Shown: positions 34,647 to 44,573, counted from the first letter of the stretch. The stretch: 64,000 nucleotides of DNA from Paracoccus aerius (GCF_014656455.1 NZ_BNCL01000006.1:66780-130779); one strand, 5' to 3'. Numbers and translations are program-made. Notes: a model not told the origin generated them from the letters alone.

Positions 34647-36275
34647 ATGACCGAACTGTTTACCCGTCATCGCCGGATGCTGGAGGATGCCGTTCAGGCG
34701 CTGTCCACACGCGCCTTCTGGACCCCCTTCCCCGAGGTGCCCAGCGGCAAGTTCTATGGCGAAACGGCCAAGGCGGATGGCGAGGCAGCTTATGCGGCGC
34801 TTCTGGGCAGCGACTTCGCCTTGCCCGGCCACCCCGAGCAGCGCCGCCTTGGGGCGGAGGTTTCGCCTTGGGGCAATTCGCTGGGCATCACCTATCCGGC
34901 GGCGGATGCGCCTGCCCTGATCGCGGCGGCGCAGGCTGCGGCTGACGATCTGGCGGCGGCGAGCGTGGAACAGCGCGTCGGCGCCTGCCTGGAGACCCTG
35001 TCGCGGCTGAACCGGATCAGCTTCCTGCTGGGCCATGCGACGATGCACACCACGGGCCAAGCCTTCGCAATGGCCTTCCAGGCGGGCGGGCCCCACGCGC
35101 AGGATCGCGGGCTCGAGGCGGTTGCCGTGGCGTGGACGGAAATGACCCGCTTCGCCGATGCCGCCCGATGGGAAAAGCCGCAGGGCAAGGCCCCTGCCCT
35201 TGTGATCGACAAGCGGTGGACGCTGGTGCCTGCGGGAATCGCCCTGACGATCGGCTGCAACACCTTCCCGACCTGGAACAGCTATCCCGGCATCTTCGCC
35301 AGCCTCGCCACCGGCAGCCCGGTGATCGTGAAGCCGCATCCCGCCGCGATCCTGCCGCTGGCCCTGACCGTGCAGGTCGCCCGCGAGGTCCTGGTGGAAG
35401 CCGGCCTGCCCGCCGACGCCATCCTGCTAGCGGTGGATGAGCCGGGGGCCGAGATCACCAAGCAACTGGCGACCGATCCCACCGTGCGGCTGATCGACTA
35501 TACCGGGTCGTCAGCCTTCGGCACCTGGCTGCGCGAGAATGCCAAGCAGGCGCAGATCTTCACCGAGGAAACGGGCGTCAACAGCGTGGTCATTGCTGCC
35601 ACCGATGACTTTGACGGGATGTGCGCCAATCTGGCCTTCTCGCTGTCGCTTTATTCCGGGCAGATGTGCACCGCGCCGCAGAACATTTATGTGCCGCAAG
35701 GCGGGATCGCGGCGGATCAGGGGCACAAGTCCTTCGATCAGGTGGCAGCCGGTCTGGCCGCAGCCATCGACACCTTGCTGGCCGATCCCAAGCAGGCGGC
35801 GGGCATCTGCGGCGCCATCGCCAATCCCGCCACGCGCGACCGGGTGGAACAGGCCCGCGCGCAGGGCCGCGTCATCCGCGACGGCACGCCGCTGCTGCTG
35901 GCGGTGGATGCCGACGCCCCTGTCGCGCAGGACGAATGCTTCGGTCCGGTGGGTTTCGTCATCCCCTGCGCGGATGCCGACGACGGCATTGCCCGCGCCA
36001 CCGAACTTGCTGCGACCAAGGGCGCCATCACAGCCGCGCTCTACGACACCGACGATGCCCGCATCGGGCGCGCCGTTCGCGCCTTCGCCCGCGCAGGCGT
36101 GAACCTGTCGGTCAACCTGACCGGCAACATCTTCGTCAACCAGTCGGCGGCCTTCAGCGATTTCCATGTGACGGGGGCCAACCCCGCCGGAAACGCCAGC
36201 CTGACCGACTGCGCCTTTGTCGCGACCCGCTTTCGCCGCGTGATGTGGCGCAGGCCCGCCGCCGTTACCGTTTGA
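34647..36275 (+). CDS. paaN: Phenylacetic acid degradation protein PaaN (aldehyde dehydrogenase family)
   Basis: The 542-residue aldehyde-dehydrogenase-superfamily protein has CNTFPTWNSYPG, IVKPHPAAILPLAL, IDYTGSSAFGTWL, a catalytic cysteine in LYSGQMCTAPQNIY and the end motif VNQSAAFSDFHVTGANPAG. PaaN was the name given to the ring-cleavage aldehyde dehydrogenase in non-enteric bacteria. Here full PaaZ is also present, so PaaN may act on a related aldehyde or be redundant. It heads a plus-strand operon with the ABC importer and the fused beta-oxidation enzyme. GGAGGAGCCC sets the start. Confidence 0.9.
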   Translation: MTELFTRHRRMLEDAVQALSTRAFWTPFPEVPSGKFYGETAKADGEAAYAALLGSDFALPGHPEQRRLGAEVSPWGNSLGITYPAADAPALIAAAQAAADDLAAASVEQRVGACLETLSRLNRISFLLGHATMHTTGQAFAMAFQAGGPHAQDRGLEAVAVAWTEMTRFADAARWEKPQGKAPALVIDKRWTLVPAGIALTIGCNTFPTWNSYPGIFASLATGSPVIVKPHPAAILPLALTVQVAREVLVEAGLPADAILLAVDEPGAEITKQLATDPTVRLIDYTGSSAFGTWLRENAKQAQIFTEETGVNSVVIAATDDFDGMCANLAFSLSLYSGQMCTAPQNIYVPQGGIAADQGHKSFDQVAAGLAAAIDTLLADPKQAAGICGAIANPATRDRVEQARAQGRVIRDGTPLLLAVDADAPVAQDECFGPVGFVIPCADADDGIARATELAATKGAITAALYDTDDARIGRAVRAFARAGVNLSVNLTGNIFVNQSAAFSDFHVTGANPAGNASLTDCAFVATRFRRVMWRRPAAVTV

Positions 36276-36301
36276 CCAAGTTCTCTGGGGAGGAGACGAC
36301 A

Positions 36302-37444
36302 ATGCAGAAGACCCTGACCACCACGGCCCTTGCCACGTTGCTGGCCCTGGGCGCGACCGCCGCATCCGCCGAAATCCGCATCGGCGCGTCCGTTTCGGCC
36401 ACCGGCCCCGCCGCCTTCCTGGGCGATCCCGAGGCGAAGACCCTGGAAATGCTGGTCGAGCAGATCAACGAGAACGGCGGCATCAACGGCGAGGAAATCG
36501 CCCTGACGCTCTATGACGACGGTGGCGATCCCAACAAGGCGCGCACCTTCGCCACCCGCCTGATCGAGGATGACGAGGTCGTGGCGATCATCGGCGGATC
36601 CACCACCGGCACTTCCATGTCGATCCTGTCGGTCTCCGAGGATAACGAGATCCCCTTCATCTCGCTGGCCGGCGCCATCGAGATCATCGACCCGGTCAAG
36701 CCCTTCACCTTCAAGACGCCCCATACCGACCGCATGGCCTGCCAGAAGATCTTCGAGGACATGCAGAAGCGCCAGATCACCACGATCGGCATGATCTCGG
36801 GCACCGACGGCTTCGGCGCGTCGATGCAGGCGCAGTGCAAGGACGTGGTGGGCGAATACGGCATCACCGTCGCCGCGGACGAGACCTATAACCCGACCGA
36901 CGCCGACATGACCACGCAGCTGACCAAGATCCGCAACACCGAAGGCGTGCAGGCCGTGCTGAACCCCGGCTTCGGCCAGGGCCCGTCCATCGTGACGCGC
37001 AACTATCGCCAGCTTGCCATCGACCTGCCGCTGTATCAGTCGCATGGCGTGGCATCCGACGGCTTCATCGAACTGGCCGGGGCCGAGGCCGCCGAGGGCG
37101 TGCGCCTGCCCGGCACCGCCCTGCTGATCGCAGACCAACTGGGCGCGGACGACCCGCAGAAGCCCGTCGTCGATGCCTACAAGACCGCCTTCGAGGAAAA
37201 GACCGGCACCTCGGTCGGCACCTTCGGCGGCTATGCCCATGACGCCTTCCTGATCCTGACCGACGCCATCACCCGCGCCGGCAGCGCCGAGCCGCAGGCG
37301 ATCCGCGACGCCATCGAGTCCACCAGCGGCCTGGCCGGCACCACCGGCATCTACAACATGTCGGCCGAGGATCACCTGGGCCTCGACCTCTCTGCCTTCC
37401 GCATGCTCGAGATCAAGGGCGGCGAATGGACCGTGGTGGAATGA
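36302..37444 (+). CDS. Branched-chain-type ABC transporter substrate-binding protein
   Basis: The 380-residue periplasmic binding protein has a signal peptide (about 1-23). The Leu/Ile/Val-binding fold is clear: IRIGASVSATGPAAFLGDPE, IGGSTTGTSMSILSV, GMISGTDGFGASM, QSHGVASDGFIELAG and GGYAHDAFLIL. Its place between paaN and a fused hydratase/dehydrogenase makes phenylacetate or a related aromatic acid the likely ligand. TGGGGAGGAG precedes the ATG. It is followed by a hairpin and then the permease genes. Confidence 0.9.
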   Translation: MQKTLTTTALATLLALGATAASAEIRIGASVSATGPAAFLGDPEAKTLEMLVEQINENGGINGEEIALTLYDDGGDPNKARTFATRLIEDDEVVAIIGGSTTGTSMSILSVSEDNEIPFISLAGAIEIIDPVKPFTFKTPHTDRMACQKIFEDMQKRQITTIGMISGTDGFGASMQAQCKDVVGEYGITVAADETYNPTDADMTTQLTKIRNTEGVQAVLNPGFGQGPSIVTRNYRQLAIDLPLYQSHGVASDGFIELAGAEAAEGVRLPGTALLIADQLGADDPQKPVVDAYKTAFEEKTGTSVGTFGGYAHDAFLILTDAITRAGSAEPQAIRDAIESTSGLAGTTGIYNMSAEDHLGLDLSAFRMLEIKGGEWTVVE

Positions 37445-37454
37445 TCCGCTGACC

Positions 37455-37490
37455 GCCGCGCCCCGACCGGTCGCACGGTCCGGGGGCGGC
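37455..37490 (+). terminator. Intergenic stem-loop between binding protein and permeases
   Basis: Fifteen-base arms (37455-37469 and 37476-37490) pair at 13 positions around a 6-base loop. Without a T-run it is more likely a 3' stabiliser or partial terminator that keeps the binding-protein transcript abundant relative to the permease genes. Confidence 0.55.
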
Positions 37491-37515
37491 ATCACCTGAC
37501 AGCTTTGGGGTCGCC

Positions 37516-38388
37516 ATGGCGGAACTGCTGCAATTCCTGTTTTCGGGCGTGACGGTAGGCGCGGTCTATGCGCTTGTCGCGCTTGGCTTCACGATCATCT
37601 ACAACGCGTCCGACGTGGTGAACTTCGCCCAGGGCGAATTCGTCATGCTGGGCGGGATGCTGACCTTTGTCTGCCACGCGGCGGGCCTGCCCCTGCCGCT
37701 GGCGGCGCTGATCGCGATCGTCGTCACCTCGGCCATCGGCGTCGCCATGAACAAGCTGGCGATCGAGCCCGCGCGCGGCGCGCCCGTGGTGTCGCTGATC
37801 ATCATCACCATCGGCGCGTCGATCTTCATTCGGGGCGGCGCACAACTGCTGTTCGGCAAGCAGATCCACAGCTTCCCGGCATTCTCGGGCGACACGCCGC
37901 TGCGCATCGGCGGGGCGACGATCCTACCGCAAAGCCTGTGGGTGATCGGCGGCGCGGTGGTGGTCTTCGTGGGCCTGTGGCTGTTCTTCACCCGCACCCT
38001 GACAGGGCGCGCGGTGCTGGCCACGTCGAACAATCGGCTGGCCGCGCAACTGGTGGGCATCAACACGGGCTTCGTGATGACGCTGTCCTTCGCCCTGTCG
38101 GCTGGCATCGGCGCGCTTGCGGGCGTGCTGGCGACGCCGATCACCCTGACCTCCTATGACGTGGGTCTGGCTTTCGCGCTCAAGGGCTTTGCCGCCGCCA
38201 TGCTGGGCGGGATGGGCAACCCCAAGGGCGCGCTTGCGGGCGGCTTCCTGCTGGGCCTGATCGAGGCGCTGACGGCGGGATACCTGTCCTCGCAATACAA
38301 GGACGCCGCCGCCTTCGTGGTGATCCTGCTGGTGCTGTTCTTCATGCCCCAGGGCCTGTTCGGCGCCAAATCGACCGAGCGGGTGTGA
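37516..38388 (+). CDS. Branched-chain-type ABC transporter permease (LivH)
   Basis: The 290-residue integral membrane protein of the LivH family shows GAVYALVALGFTIIYNASDVVNFAQGEFVMLGG at the N-terminus (typical), and LKGFAAAMLGGMGNPKGALAGG near the C-terminal EAA-like loop. About eight helices. It is the first half of the inner-membrane channel, coupled tightly to the next permease. Confidence 0.92.
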   Translation: MAELLQFLFSGVTVGAVYALVALGFTIIYNASDVVNFAQGEFVMLGGMLTFVCHAAGLPLPLAALIAIVVTSAIGVAMNKLAIEPARGAPVVSLIIITIGASIFIRGGAQLLFGKQIHSFPAFSGDTPLRIGGATILPQSLWVIGGAVVVFVGLWLFFTRTLTGRAVLATSNNRLAAQLVGINTGFVMTLSFALSAGIGALAGVLATPITLTSYDVGLAFALKGFAAAMLGGMGNPKGALAGGFLLGLIEALTAGYLSSQYKDAAAFVVILLVLFFMPQGLFGAKSTERV

Positions 38389-38390
38389 CC

Positions 38391-39347
38391 ATGAAGATTT
38401 CCGCCAAATCCGCCACGCTGCTGGTCCTTGTCGTGCTGGTCGCGCTGTCGCCGATGCTGTTCCCTTCGGGATACTATTACCGCGTCGGCGCGCTGATCTT
38501 CGTCAACGCCATCGCCGTGACCGGCATCGTGATCCTGACCGGCTATGCGGGCCAGATCAGCCTGGGCCATGCCGGTTTCGCCGGGATCGGCGCCTATGCC
38601 TGCGCGCTGGCGCCCGTGCATCTGGGGCTGCATCCCGCGCTGGCGCTTGTGCTGGGGGCGGCGATTTCCGCCGTGCTGGCCTTTCTGGTCGGCCGCCCGA
38701 TCCTGCGGCTCAAGGGCTATTACTTGGGCGTCGCCACCTTGGGCTTCGGCATCCTGGTGTCGATGGTCCTGAACAACGAACGGCAACTGACCGGCGGCCC
38801 CGACGGGATGGAGGTGCCGGAGCTGGGCCTCCGCGGGCTGCTGCGGGATGCAGGGATTGACCTGACCAACGGCCAGTTCTGGTATTTCCTGTGCGGCATT
38901 ATCCTGATACTGGCCGCATGGCTGGCGCTGAACCTGTTCAACAGCCCCACCGGCCGCGCCCTGCGTGCCCTGCACGGGTCCGAGGTTGCGGCGCGCACCG
39001 TCGGCGTCGATGTGGCCCGGCTGAAATTGCAGGCCTTCGTCATCTCGGCGGTCTATGCCTCGGTCTCGGGGTCGCTGCTGGCCTTGCAGAACAAGTTCAT
39101 TACGCCGGATGTCGCGGGCTTCATGCACTCGATCGAGATGGTGACCATGGCCGTCCTGGGCGGCGTGGGATCGGTCCTGGGCGCGATCTTCGGCGCGGCG
39201 GTGCTGACGCTTCTGCCGCAGGTGCTGACGGTGTTTGCCGAATACGAACAGCTTGTGCTGGGCCTGGTGATGATGCTGGTGATGATCTTCCTGCCGCAGG
39301 GGCTGCTGCCGTCGATCCTGCGCAAGGTCCGGGGGAAAGACGAATGA
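38391..39347 (+). CDS. Branched-chain-type ABC transporter permease (LivM)
   Basis: The 318-residue membrane protein has the LivM hallmarks GYAGQISLGHAGFAGIGAYA, GRPILRLKGYYLGVATLGFG and MVTMAVLGGVGSVLGAIFGA. ATG 38391 is used; a GTG at 38385 overlapping the livH stop is possible. Its stop overlaps the ATPase gene by four bases (ATGA at 39344). Confidence 0.92.
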   Translation: MKISAKSATLLVLVVLVALSPMLFPSGYYYRVGALIFVNAIAVTGIVILTGYAGQISLGHAGFAGIGAYACALAPVHLGLHPALALVLGAAISAVLAFLVGRPILRLKGYYLGVATLGFGILVSMVLNNERQLTGGPDGMEVPELGLRGLLRDAGIDLTNGQFWYFLCGIILILAAWLALNLFNSPTGRALRALHGSEVAARTVGVDVARLKLQAFVISAVYASVSGSLLALQNKFITPDVAGFMHSIEMVTMAVLGGVGSVLGAIFGAAVLTLLPQVLTVFAEYEQLVLGLVMMLVMIFLPQGLLPSILRKVRGKDE

Positions 39348-40135
39348 CCGCGCTTCTGTCAGTCGAGGGGCTGGGCATCAGCTTCGGCGGCCTCAAGGCC
39401 GTGAACGATGTCAGCTTCACCGTGCAACCAAGGGAAATCACGTCCGTCATCGGGCCGAACGGCGCGGGCAAGACCACGCTGTTCAACATGATCTCGGGCG
39501 TCTACCAGCCGGGCAGCGGGCGCGTCGTTCTGGGGGGCGAGGATGTCACGGGCATGGCCCCGCATCTGCTGGCCCGGCGCGGCATGTCGCGGACCTTCCA
39601 GAACCTGCAGATCTTCCAGTCCATGACCGTGCTGGAAAACGCCATTGCGGGTTATCACCTGCAAGAGCGCGGCCCGGTGCTGGCGGACCTGTTCAACCTG
39701 CCCTCGTCCCGCCGCCGCGCGGCCGCCGCGCAGGCAGGCGCACGCGAATTGCTGGCCCGCGTGGGCCTGGACCGCGCGGCCGAGCGGGAGGCCGGGAACC
39801 TGTCCTATGGCGCGCTGAAACGGCTGGAGATCGCCCGCGCCCTGGCGCTGTCACCGAAGATCCTGCTGCTGGACGAACCCGCCGCAGGCTGCAACGCCGT
39901 GGAAACCGAGGAGATCGACCACCTGATCGCCGAGGTCGCAAAATCCGGCGTGGCGATCCTGCTGGTCGAACACGACATGAAGATGGTCATGCGCATATCG
40001 AACCACATCGTCGTCTTGGACCATGGCGAAAAGATTGCCGAGGGCGATCCCGCCAGCGTCAGCCGCAACCCGGCGGTCATCGCCGCCTATCTGGGAACCG
40101 ATGCCGGAACGGAGGCTGCCCATGCTGACGGTTGA
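39344..40135 (+). CDS. Branched-chain-type ABC transporter ATPase (LivG)
   Basis: The 263-residue ATPase has Walker A GPNGAGKTT, the signature position occupied by NLSYGALKRLEIARALA (a variant of LSGGQ typical of LivG), Walker B ILLLDEPAAGCN and the H-loop VEHDMKMVM. It drives the importer together with the second ATPase, whose start overlaps this gene by 14 bases. Confidence 0.93.
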   Translation: MTALLSVEGLGISFGGLKAVNDVSFTVQPREITSVIGPNGAGKTTLFNMISGVYQPGSGRVVLGGEDVTGMAPHLLARRGMSRTFQNLQIFQSMTVLENAIAGYHLQERGPVLADLFNLPSSRRRAAAAQAGARELLARVGLDRAAEREAGNLSYGALKRLEIARALALSPKILLLDEPAAGCNAVETEEIDHLIAEVAKSGVAILLVEHDMKMVMRISNHIVVLDHGEKIAEGDPASVSRNPAVIAAYLGTDAGTEAAHADG

Positions 40136-40823
40136 AGGTCTGCGGTCCCGCTATGGCCGGATCGAGGTTCTGCACGGCATCGACCTGCATGTCGATTCTG
40201 GGGAAATCGTCACCGTCGTCGGCGCCAATGGCGCCGGCAAGACGACGCTTCTGAAATGCCTGTCGGGTACCCAGCCGGTCTCGGGCGGCACCATCACCTT
40301 CCGGGGCGAGGGCCTGACCGGCCTTCCCGCGCATCGCCGCCCTGCGCGCGGTCTGACCCAATCGCCGGAGGGCCGGCAGATCTTCACCAACCTGACGGTC
40401 GAGGAGAACCTGCGCCTTGGCGCCTATCTGTTCACCGACGACCGCGTGGAAAAGGACATGGAGGACGCCTTCGCGATGTTCCCCATCCTGCGCGAGAAAC
40501 GCAACCTGGCGGCGGGCGGGCTGTCCGGCGGGCAGCAGCAGATGCTGGCGATGGCCCGCGCGCTGATGGGCCGCCCGTCCTGCCTGTTGCTGGACGAGCC
40601 GTCGATGGGCTTGGCCCCGATCATCGTGCAGCAGATCTTCGACGTGGTCAGCGGGCTGAAGGCGCTTGGGGTCACGGTCCTTCTGGTCGAACAGAACGCC
40701 TTCGGCGCGCTGAAGATCGCGGACCGGGGCTATGTCATGGAAACCGGCCGCATCACCATGTCCGGCGCGGCAGCGGATCTGATCGCCGATCCGCGCATTC
40801 GCGAAGCCTATCTAGGGATATAA
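40122..40823 (+). CDS. Branched-chain-type ABC transporter ATPase (LivF)
   Basis: The 233-residue ATPase has Walker A GANGAGKTT, SPEGRQIFTNLTVEENL, signature LSGGQQQMLAMARAL, Walker B CLLLDEPSMGLAP and the H-loop region VLLVEQNA. CGGAGGCTGCCC gives the ribosome site inside the preceding gene. It ends one base before the fused beta-oxidation gene. Confidence 0.93.
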   Translation: MLTVEGLRSRYGRIEVLHGIDLHVDSGEIVTVVGANGAGKTTLLKCLSGTQPVSGGTITFRGEGLTGLPAHRRPARGLTQSPEGRQIFTNLTVEENLRLGAYLFTDDRVEKDMEDAFAMFPILREKRNLAAGGLSGGQQQMLAMARALMGRPSCLLLDEPSMGLAPIIVQQIFDVVSGLKALGVTVLLVEQNAFGALKIADRGYVMETGRITMSGAAADLIADPRIREAYLGI

Positions 40824-40824
40824 A

Positions 40825-42768
40825 ATGTCCGTTGTCAGCATCACCCGCGAGGGCGAGGTCGCCGTTGTTACCATAGACAATCCGCCCGTGAACGCGCTGT
40901 CGCAGGCCGTGCGGCAGGGGCTTTGGGACGCAGTGTCCTCGCTGGACGCGGACCCGCAGGTCCGCGCCGTGGTCCTGGTCTGCGCGGGCCGGACCTTCAT
41001 CGCGGGCGCCGACGTGACCGAATTCGGCAAGCCGCCGCAGGCGCCGCATCTGCCCGATCTGGTGGACCGGATCGAGGGGGCGCAGAAGCCCTGGGTGGCT
41101 GCGATCCACGGCTCGGCGCTCGGCGGCGGCTTCGAGGTGGCGATGGGCTGCCGCTTCCGTGTGGCGGTGGAGGGTGCATCGGTCGGCCTGCCCGAGGTGT
41201 CGTTGGGCATCGTCCCGGGCGCATCCGGAACCGTGCGGACCCCGCGTCTGGCGGGCTTCGAGGCCGCGGTGGAACTGGTGACCTCCGGCAAGCCGGTGAA
41301 GGCTGCAAAGGCGCTGTCCTTGGGCTTGGTGGATGCGGTCTTCGCGGACGACCTGCAAGCCCATGCCCTGGCCTATGCGCGCGATGCCCTGACCCGCGAC
41401 CTGCCGCCCCCGGTATCCGTGCGGCCGGTCACCGCGCCCGATCCTGGTTTCTGGGACGAAAAACGCAAGGCGGTGGCGAAAGCCGCCAAGGGGGCCGAGG
41501 CGCCGCTGCGCGCGCTCGACTGCCTGCGCAAGGCGGCGGAAGCGCCCTTTGCCGAGGCCCTGGCCCATGAGCGCCAGACTTTCCTGGACTTGCGTGGGTC
41601 CGATCAGGCGGCGGCCCTGCGCCACGTGTTTTTTGCCGAACGCGCCGCGCCCCGTCCCGCGCATCTGAAAGGCGTTGATCCCCTGCCGCTGCGAAGCGCG
41701 GGCGTGATCGGCGGCGGCACCATGGGCGCAGGCATCGCCGCAACCCTGCGCGACGCAGGCATTCCCGTCACCCTGATCGAACGCGACGACGAGGCACTGA
41801 AGCGCGGGATGGCCACCCTGCGCGCCATCTTCGAGGGCGCCGTGAAGCGCGGCAAGCTGACCGAGGCGCAGGCCCAAGACCGCATGGCGGGCGTCACCGC
41901 CACCACCGATTACGCCGCCCTCTCGGACGCCGACCTGGTGATCGAGGCGGTGTTCGAGGAGATCGGCGTCAAGCGCGCGGTCTTCGATCAGCTTGCCGCG
42001 GCCTGCCGCCCCGACGCGCTGCTGGCGACCAACACCTCCTACCTCGACCCGCGCCTGATCGCTGAAGGGCTGCAGAACCCCGAACGCTTCATCGGGCTGC
42101 ATTTCTTCAGCCCCGCCAACGTCATGCGCCTGCTGGAGATCGTGCCGGTGCCCGAAACCTCGGACCGGACGCTTGCCACTGGCTTTGCGCTTGGCCGGAT
42201 GCTGAACAAGATCCCCGTGCAGTCCGGCATCTGCGAAGGCTTTATCGGAAACCGCATCCTGAAACGCTACCGCACAAGCGCCGAGGCATTGGTCCGTAAG
42301 GGCATCGCGATCGCGGATATCGACGCAGCCATGCGTGACTACGGCTTGGCGATGGGGCCTTTCGAGGCGCAGGATCTGGGCGGGCTGGACATCGCATATC
42401 TGCAACGCGAAGGCGCGCGGGCAGCGGGGCAGGACGTGCCGGAAACCCTGGGCGACGTCCTGGTCCGCGCCGGCCGCAAGGGGCAGAAGACCGGCGGTGG
42501 CTGGTATGACTATGCCCCCGGCGACCGCAAGCCGCAGCCATCCGCGGCTGTGGCCGACCTGCTGGCGGAACGGATCGCTAGCCCCGCCGCGATGGATCGC
42601 GACGCCATTGCCCGCCACCTGGTCGCCGAGATGGCGGCCGAGGGCCAGGCGATCCTGGACGAAAGCATCGCCGCCAAGGCGTCCGACATCGACCTGGTCG
42701 AGATCCACGGCTATGGCTTCCCCCGCTGGCGCGGCGGTCCGATGTGGGCGACCGGCCACCGGGGCTGA
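40825..42768 (+). CDS. Fused enoyl-CoA hydratase / 3-hydroxyacyl-CoA dehydrogenase (PaaF-PaaH-like role)
   Basis: The 647-residue protein joins an N-terminal crotonase domain (about 1-280; [25 protein letters not shown] and [12 protein letters not shown] with both catalytic Glu) to a dehydrogenase (about 290-647; [13 protein letters not shown] nucleotide loop, [16 protein letters not shown] catalytic His, GFIGNRIL). It is a short FadJ-like protein. No separate paaF or paaH is present, so it probably performs both their steps on dehydroadipyl-CoA. That role is inferred from position. It ends the paaN-led operon. Confidence 0.9.
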   Translation: MSVVSITREGEVAVVTIDNPPVNALSQAVRQGLWDAVSSLDADPQVRAVVLVCAGRTFIAGADVTEFGKPPQAPHLPDLVDRIEGAQKPWVAAIHGSALGGGFEVAMGCRFRVAVEGASVGLPEVSLGIVPGASGTVRTPRLAGFEAAVELVTSGKPVKAAKALSLGLVDAVFADDLQAHALAYARDALTRDLPPPVSVRPVTAPDPGFWDEKRKAVAKAAKGAEAPLRALDCLRKAAEAPFAEALAHERQTFLDLRGSDQAAALRHVFFAERAAPRPAHLKGVDPLPLRSAGVIGGGTMGAGIAATLRDAGIPVTLIERDDEALKRGMATLRAIFEGAVKRGKLTEAQAQDRMAGVTATTDYAALSDADLVIEAVFEEIGVKRAVFDQLAAACRPDALLATNTSYLDPRLIAEGLQNPERFIGLHFFSPANVMRLLEIVPVPETSDRTLATGFALGRMLNKIPVQSGICEGFIGNRILKRYRTSAEALVRKGIAIADIDAAMRDYGLAMGPFEAQDLGGLDIAYLQREGARAAGQDVPETLGDVLVRAGRKGQKTGGGWYDYAPGDRKPQPSAAVADLLAERIASPAAMDRDAIARHLVAEMAAEGQAILDESIAAKASDIDLVEIHGYGFPRWRGGPMWATGHRG

Positions 42769-42783
42769 CCGGCCAGGCCGGTC
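42767..42783. terminator. Near-perfect palindrome GACCGGCC-A-GGCCGGTC after the paaN operon
   Basis: Two 8-base arms flank one base, starting at the stop of the fused gene and lying between convergent operons. Most likely a terminator stem. It shares GACC/GGTC ends with the candidate operators but with 9-base spacing, so it is not counted as one. Confidence 0.5.
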
Positions 42784-42807
42784 CGGTGGCATGACCGGGC
42801 GGCTGCC

Positions 42808-43575
42808 CTAGTGCAGCCCGAATTCCGCCATCAGCTGCCGCCGCATCGCCACGAAGTCCTGCTGGCTGCGGTCGCGCGGGCGGGGCAGGTCCACGTCGAT
42901 CAGCCGGGGACCGACGCCTTGGTCGCGCGACAGGACCAGCACCCGGTCGGCCAGGAAGATCGCCTCTTCGAGGTCATGGGTGACAAGGATCATTGTCACG
43001 CCTTCCTCGGCCCAGATGCGGGTCAGTTCCTCTTGCATGGTCAGCTTGGTCATCGCGTCAAGCGCGCCCAAGGGTTCGTCCAGAAGCAGGATTTCCGGCT
43101 GCACCGTCAGCGCGCGGGCGATGCCCACGCGCTGCGCCATGCCGCCCGACAACTGCCGGGGATAGGCGCCTTCGAAGTCGGCAAGGCCCACTAGCCGAAT
43201 GTGATGCCGCGCCCGGTCCTGCGCGGCGCCCCGACCGATGCCCCGCACCTCAAGCCCGAAGGCCACGTTTTCCAGCACCGTCAGCCAGGGCAGCAGGCGC
43301 GGTTCCTGATAGATCACGGCGCGTTCGGTGCCCACGCCCCGGATTGGACGCCCGTCGATCAGGACCTGTCCGCTGTCGGCCTGTTCCAGCCCCGCCAGCA
43401 GCCGCAGCAGGGTGGTCTTGCCGCAGCCGGACGGGCCGACGATGGCCAAGGATTCCCCCGCGCGGATGTCCAGCGACAGGTTGCGCAGGACCGGCAGGGG
43501 CTGGCCGTTCAGCATGAAGGCCTTGGACAGGTGGCGCAGCGCCACCTGTCCGCGGGTATCGGTGTCGGCCGTCAT
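42808..43575 (-). CDS. Sulfonate/nitrate-type ABC transporter ATPase (SsuB/TauB-like)
   Basis: The 255-residue ATPase has Walker A VGPSGCGKTTLLRLLAGL, signature LSGGMAQRVGIARAL, Walker B ILLLDEPLGALDAMTK and the H-loop LVTHDLEEAIFLADRV. The family energises uptake of sulfonates, taurine, nitrate or thiamine precursors; the operon context (FMN monooxygenase plus FMN reductase) favours an organosulfur compound. The ATG overlaps the stop of the binding-protein gene by four bases. Confidence 0.9.
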   Translation of the reverse strand: MTADTDTRGQVALRHLSKAFMLNGQPLPVLRNLSLDIRAGESLAIVGPSGCGKTTLLRLLAGLEQADSGQVLIDGRPIRGVGTERAVIYQEPRLLPWLTVLENVAFGLEVRGIGRGAAQDRARHHIRLVGLADFEGAYPRQLSGGMAQRVGIARALTVQPEILLLDEPLGALDAMTKLTMQEELTRIWAEEGVTMILVTHDLEEAIFLADRVLVLSRDQGVGPRLIDVDLPRPRDRSQQDFVAMRRQLMAEFGLH

Positions 43576-44540
43576 TTCAGCGCCACCTCGTCCCCGGTGA
43601 CCAGCAGGATGTCGCTGGCCTTCAGCCTGCCTTCGGCCAGCTTGCCTTCGCGCACCAGCACGTCGATCCAGAACTGGATGTCGCGTTCGGCCGCAAGCCC
43701 GCCGGGCCGGACGCCGAAGCCTGCGAAATACTGCGCGACCCCGGGGTTCTCGCCGCGTTCCTCAAGGACACGTGCGATGATCTGGCGCGTTTCCTCGGGG
43801 TGTTCGCGGGCATAGTCCAGGGCGCGGGCCGACTGCCGGATGAACTGCTGCGCGGCTTCGGGATGGTCCTCGACCCAATCCTTGCGCAGGACCGTGAAGC
43901 CGCCTGCGATCTCTCCCAGCACGTCGGTATCGTCCAGGATCGCGCGCAACCCGCCGGCCTGGCGTGCAGCGCCCTCGAAGGTGGTTTGCCAATATCCGAA
44001 GGCCGCCACGTCGACCTGGCCGGACCGCAGCACCTGTTCAAGCTGGGGGCCGGGCACCGTGACCAGGTTGGCGGAATCCGCGGGCAGGCCGTTCTGGTGC
44101 AGCGCCTCGCGCACAGTGTAATCCAGATGCGCCCCCAGCGTATTCACCGCGACCGTCTTGCCGGGCAAATCCTTGACCGACTGGATCGGGCTGTCCTCAA
44201 GCACATAGAAGATCGACTGCACCTGGTCGTTGACGCCGTTGGTGGGATAGGCCGCGACGAAGTCATTGCCCCCGATGATCGAGTTCAGCACCGCTGCCGT
44301 TGCCGCACTGCCAATCTCGATCGAGCCGCCGGCAAGCGCCATCAGCGATTCCGGCCCGCCCGAGGCGTAGCCCGCGCTTTCCAGCACGATGCCGGTGCCG
44401 TCGAAATAGCCCAGCTCTTGGGCCAGGTCATGGGCGCTGACGCCGCCGTGGCTGGGCATGTAGCGCATCACCACGTCATCGGCCCAGGCCGGGGCGGTCA
44501 GGGTCGTGGACAGGGCAAGCGAGATCAAGACGTGTTTCAT
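43572..44540 (-). CDS. ABC transporter substrate-binding protein (SsuA/TauA/NMT1-like)
   Basis: The 322-residue periplasmic protein has a signal peptide (about 1-20). The family core includes AQELGYFDGTGIVLESAG, MALAGGSIEIGSAATAAVLN, LPGKTVAVNTLGAHLDYTV and VLRSGQVDVAAFGYWQTTFEGAARQ. The ligand cannot be deduced, though aliphatic sulfonate or sulfone is likely from its neighbours. It lies between the permease gene (33-base gap) and ATPase in one operon. Confidence 0.88.
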   Translation of the reverse strand: MKHVLISLALSTTLTAPAWADDVVMRYMPSHGGVSAHDLAQELGYFDGTGIVLESAGYASGGPESLMALAGGSIEIGSAATAAVLNSIIGGNDFVAAYPTNGVNDQVQSIFYVLEDSPIQSVKDLPGKTVAVNTLGAHLDYTVREALHQNGLPADSANLVTVPGPQLEQVLRSGQVDVAAFGYWQTTFEGAARQAGGLRAILDDTDVLGEIAGGFTVLRKDWVEDHPEAAQQFIRQSARALDYAREHPEETRQIIARVLEERGENPGVAQYFAGFGVRPGGLAAERDIQFWIDVLVREGKLAEGRLKASDILLVTGDEVALK

Positions 44541-44573
44541 GGTCGTATCCTTTGGAAACGGGTGGGGGTGGGT

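Noticed and set aside
42767..42783. Third PaaR operator
   Set aside because: Half-sites are 9 bases apart rather than 4, and it lies at the convergent end of two operons, where a terminator is more likely.
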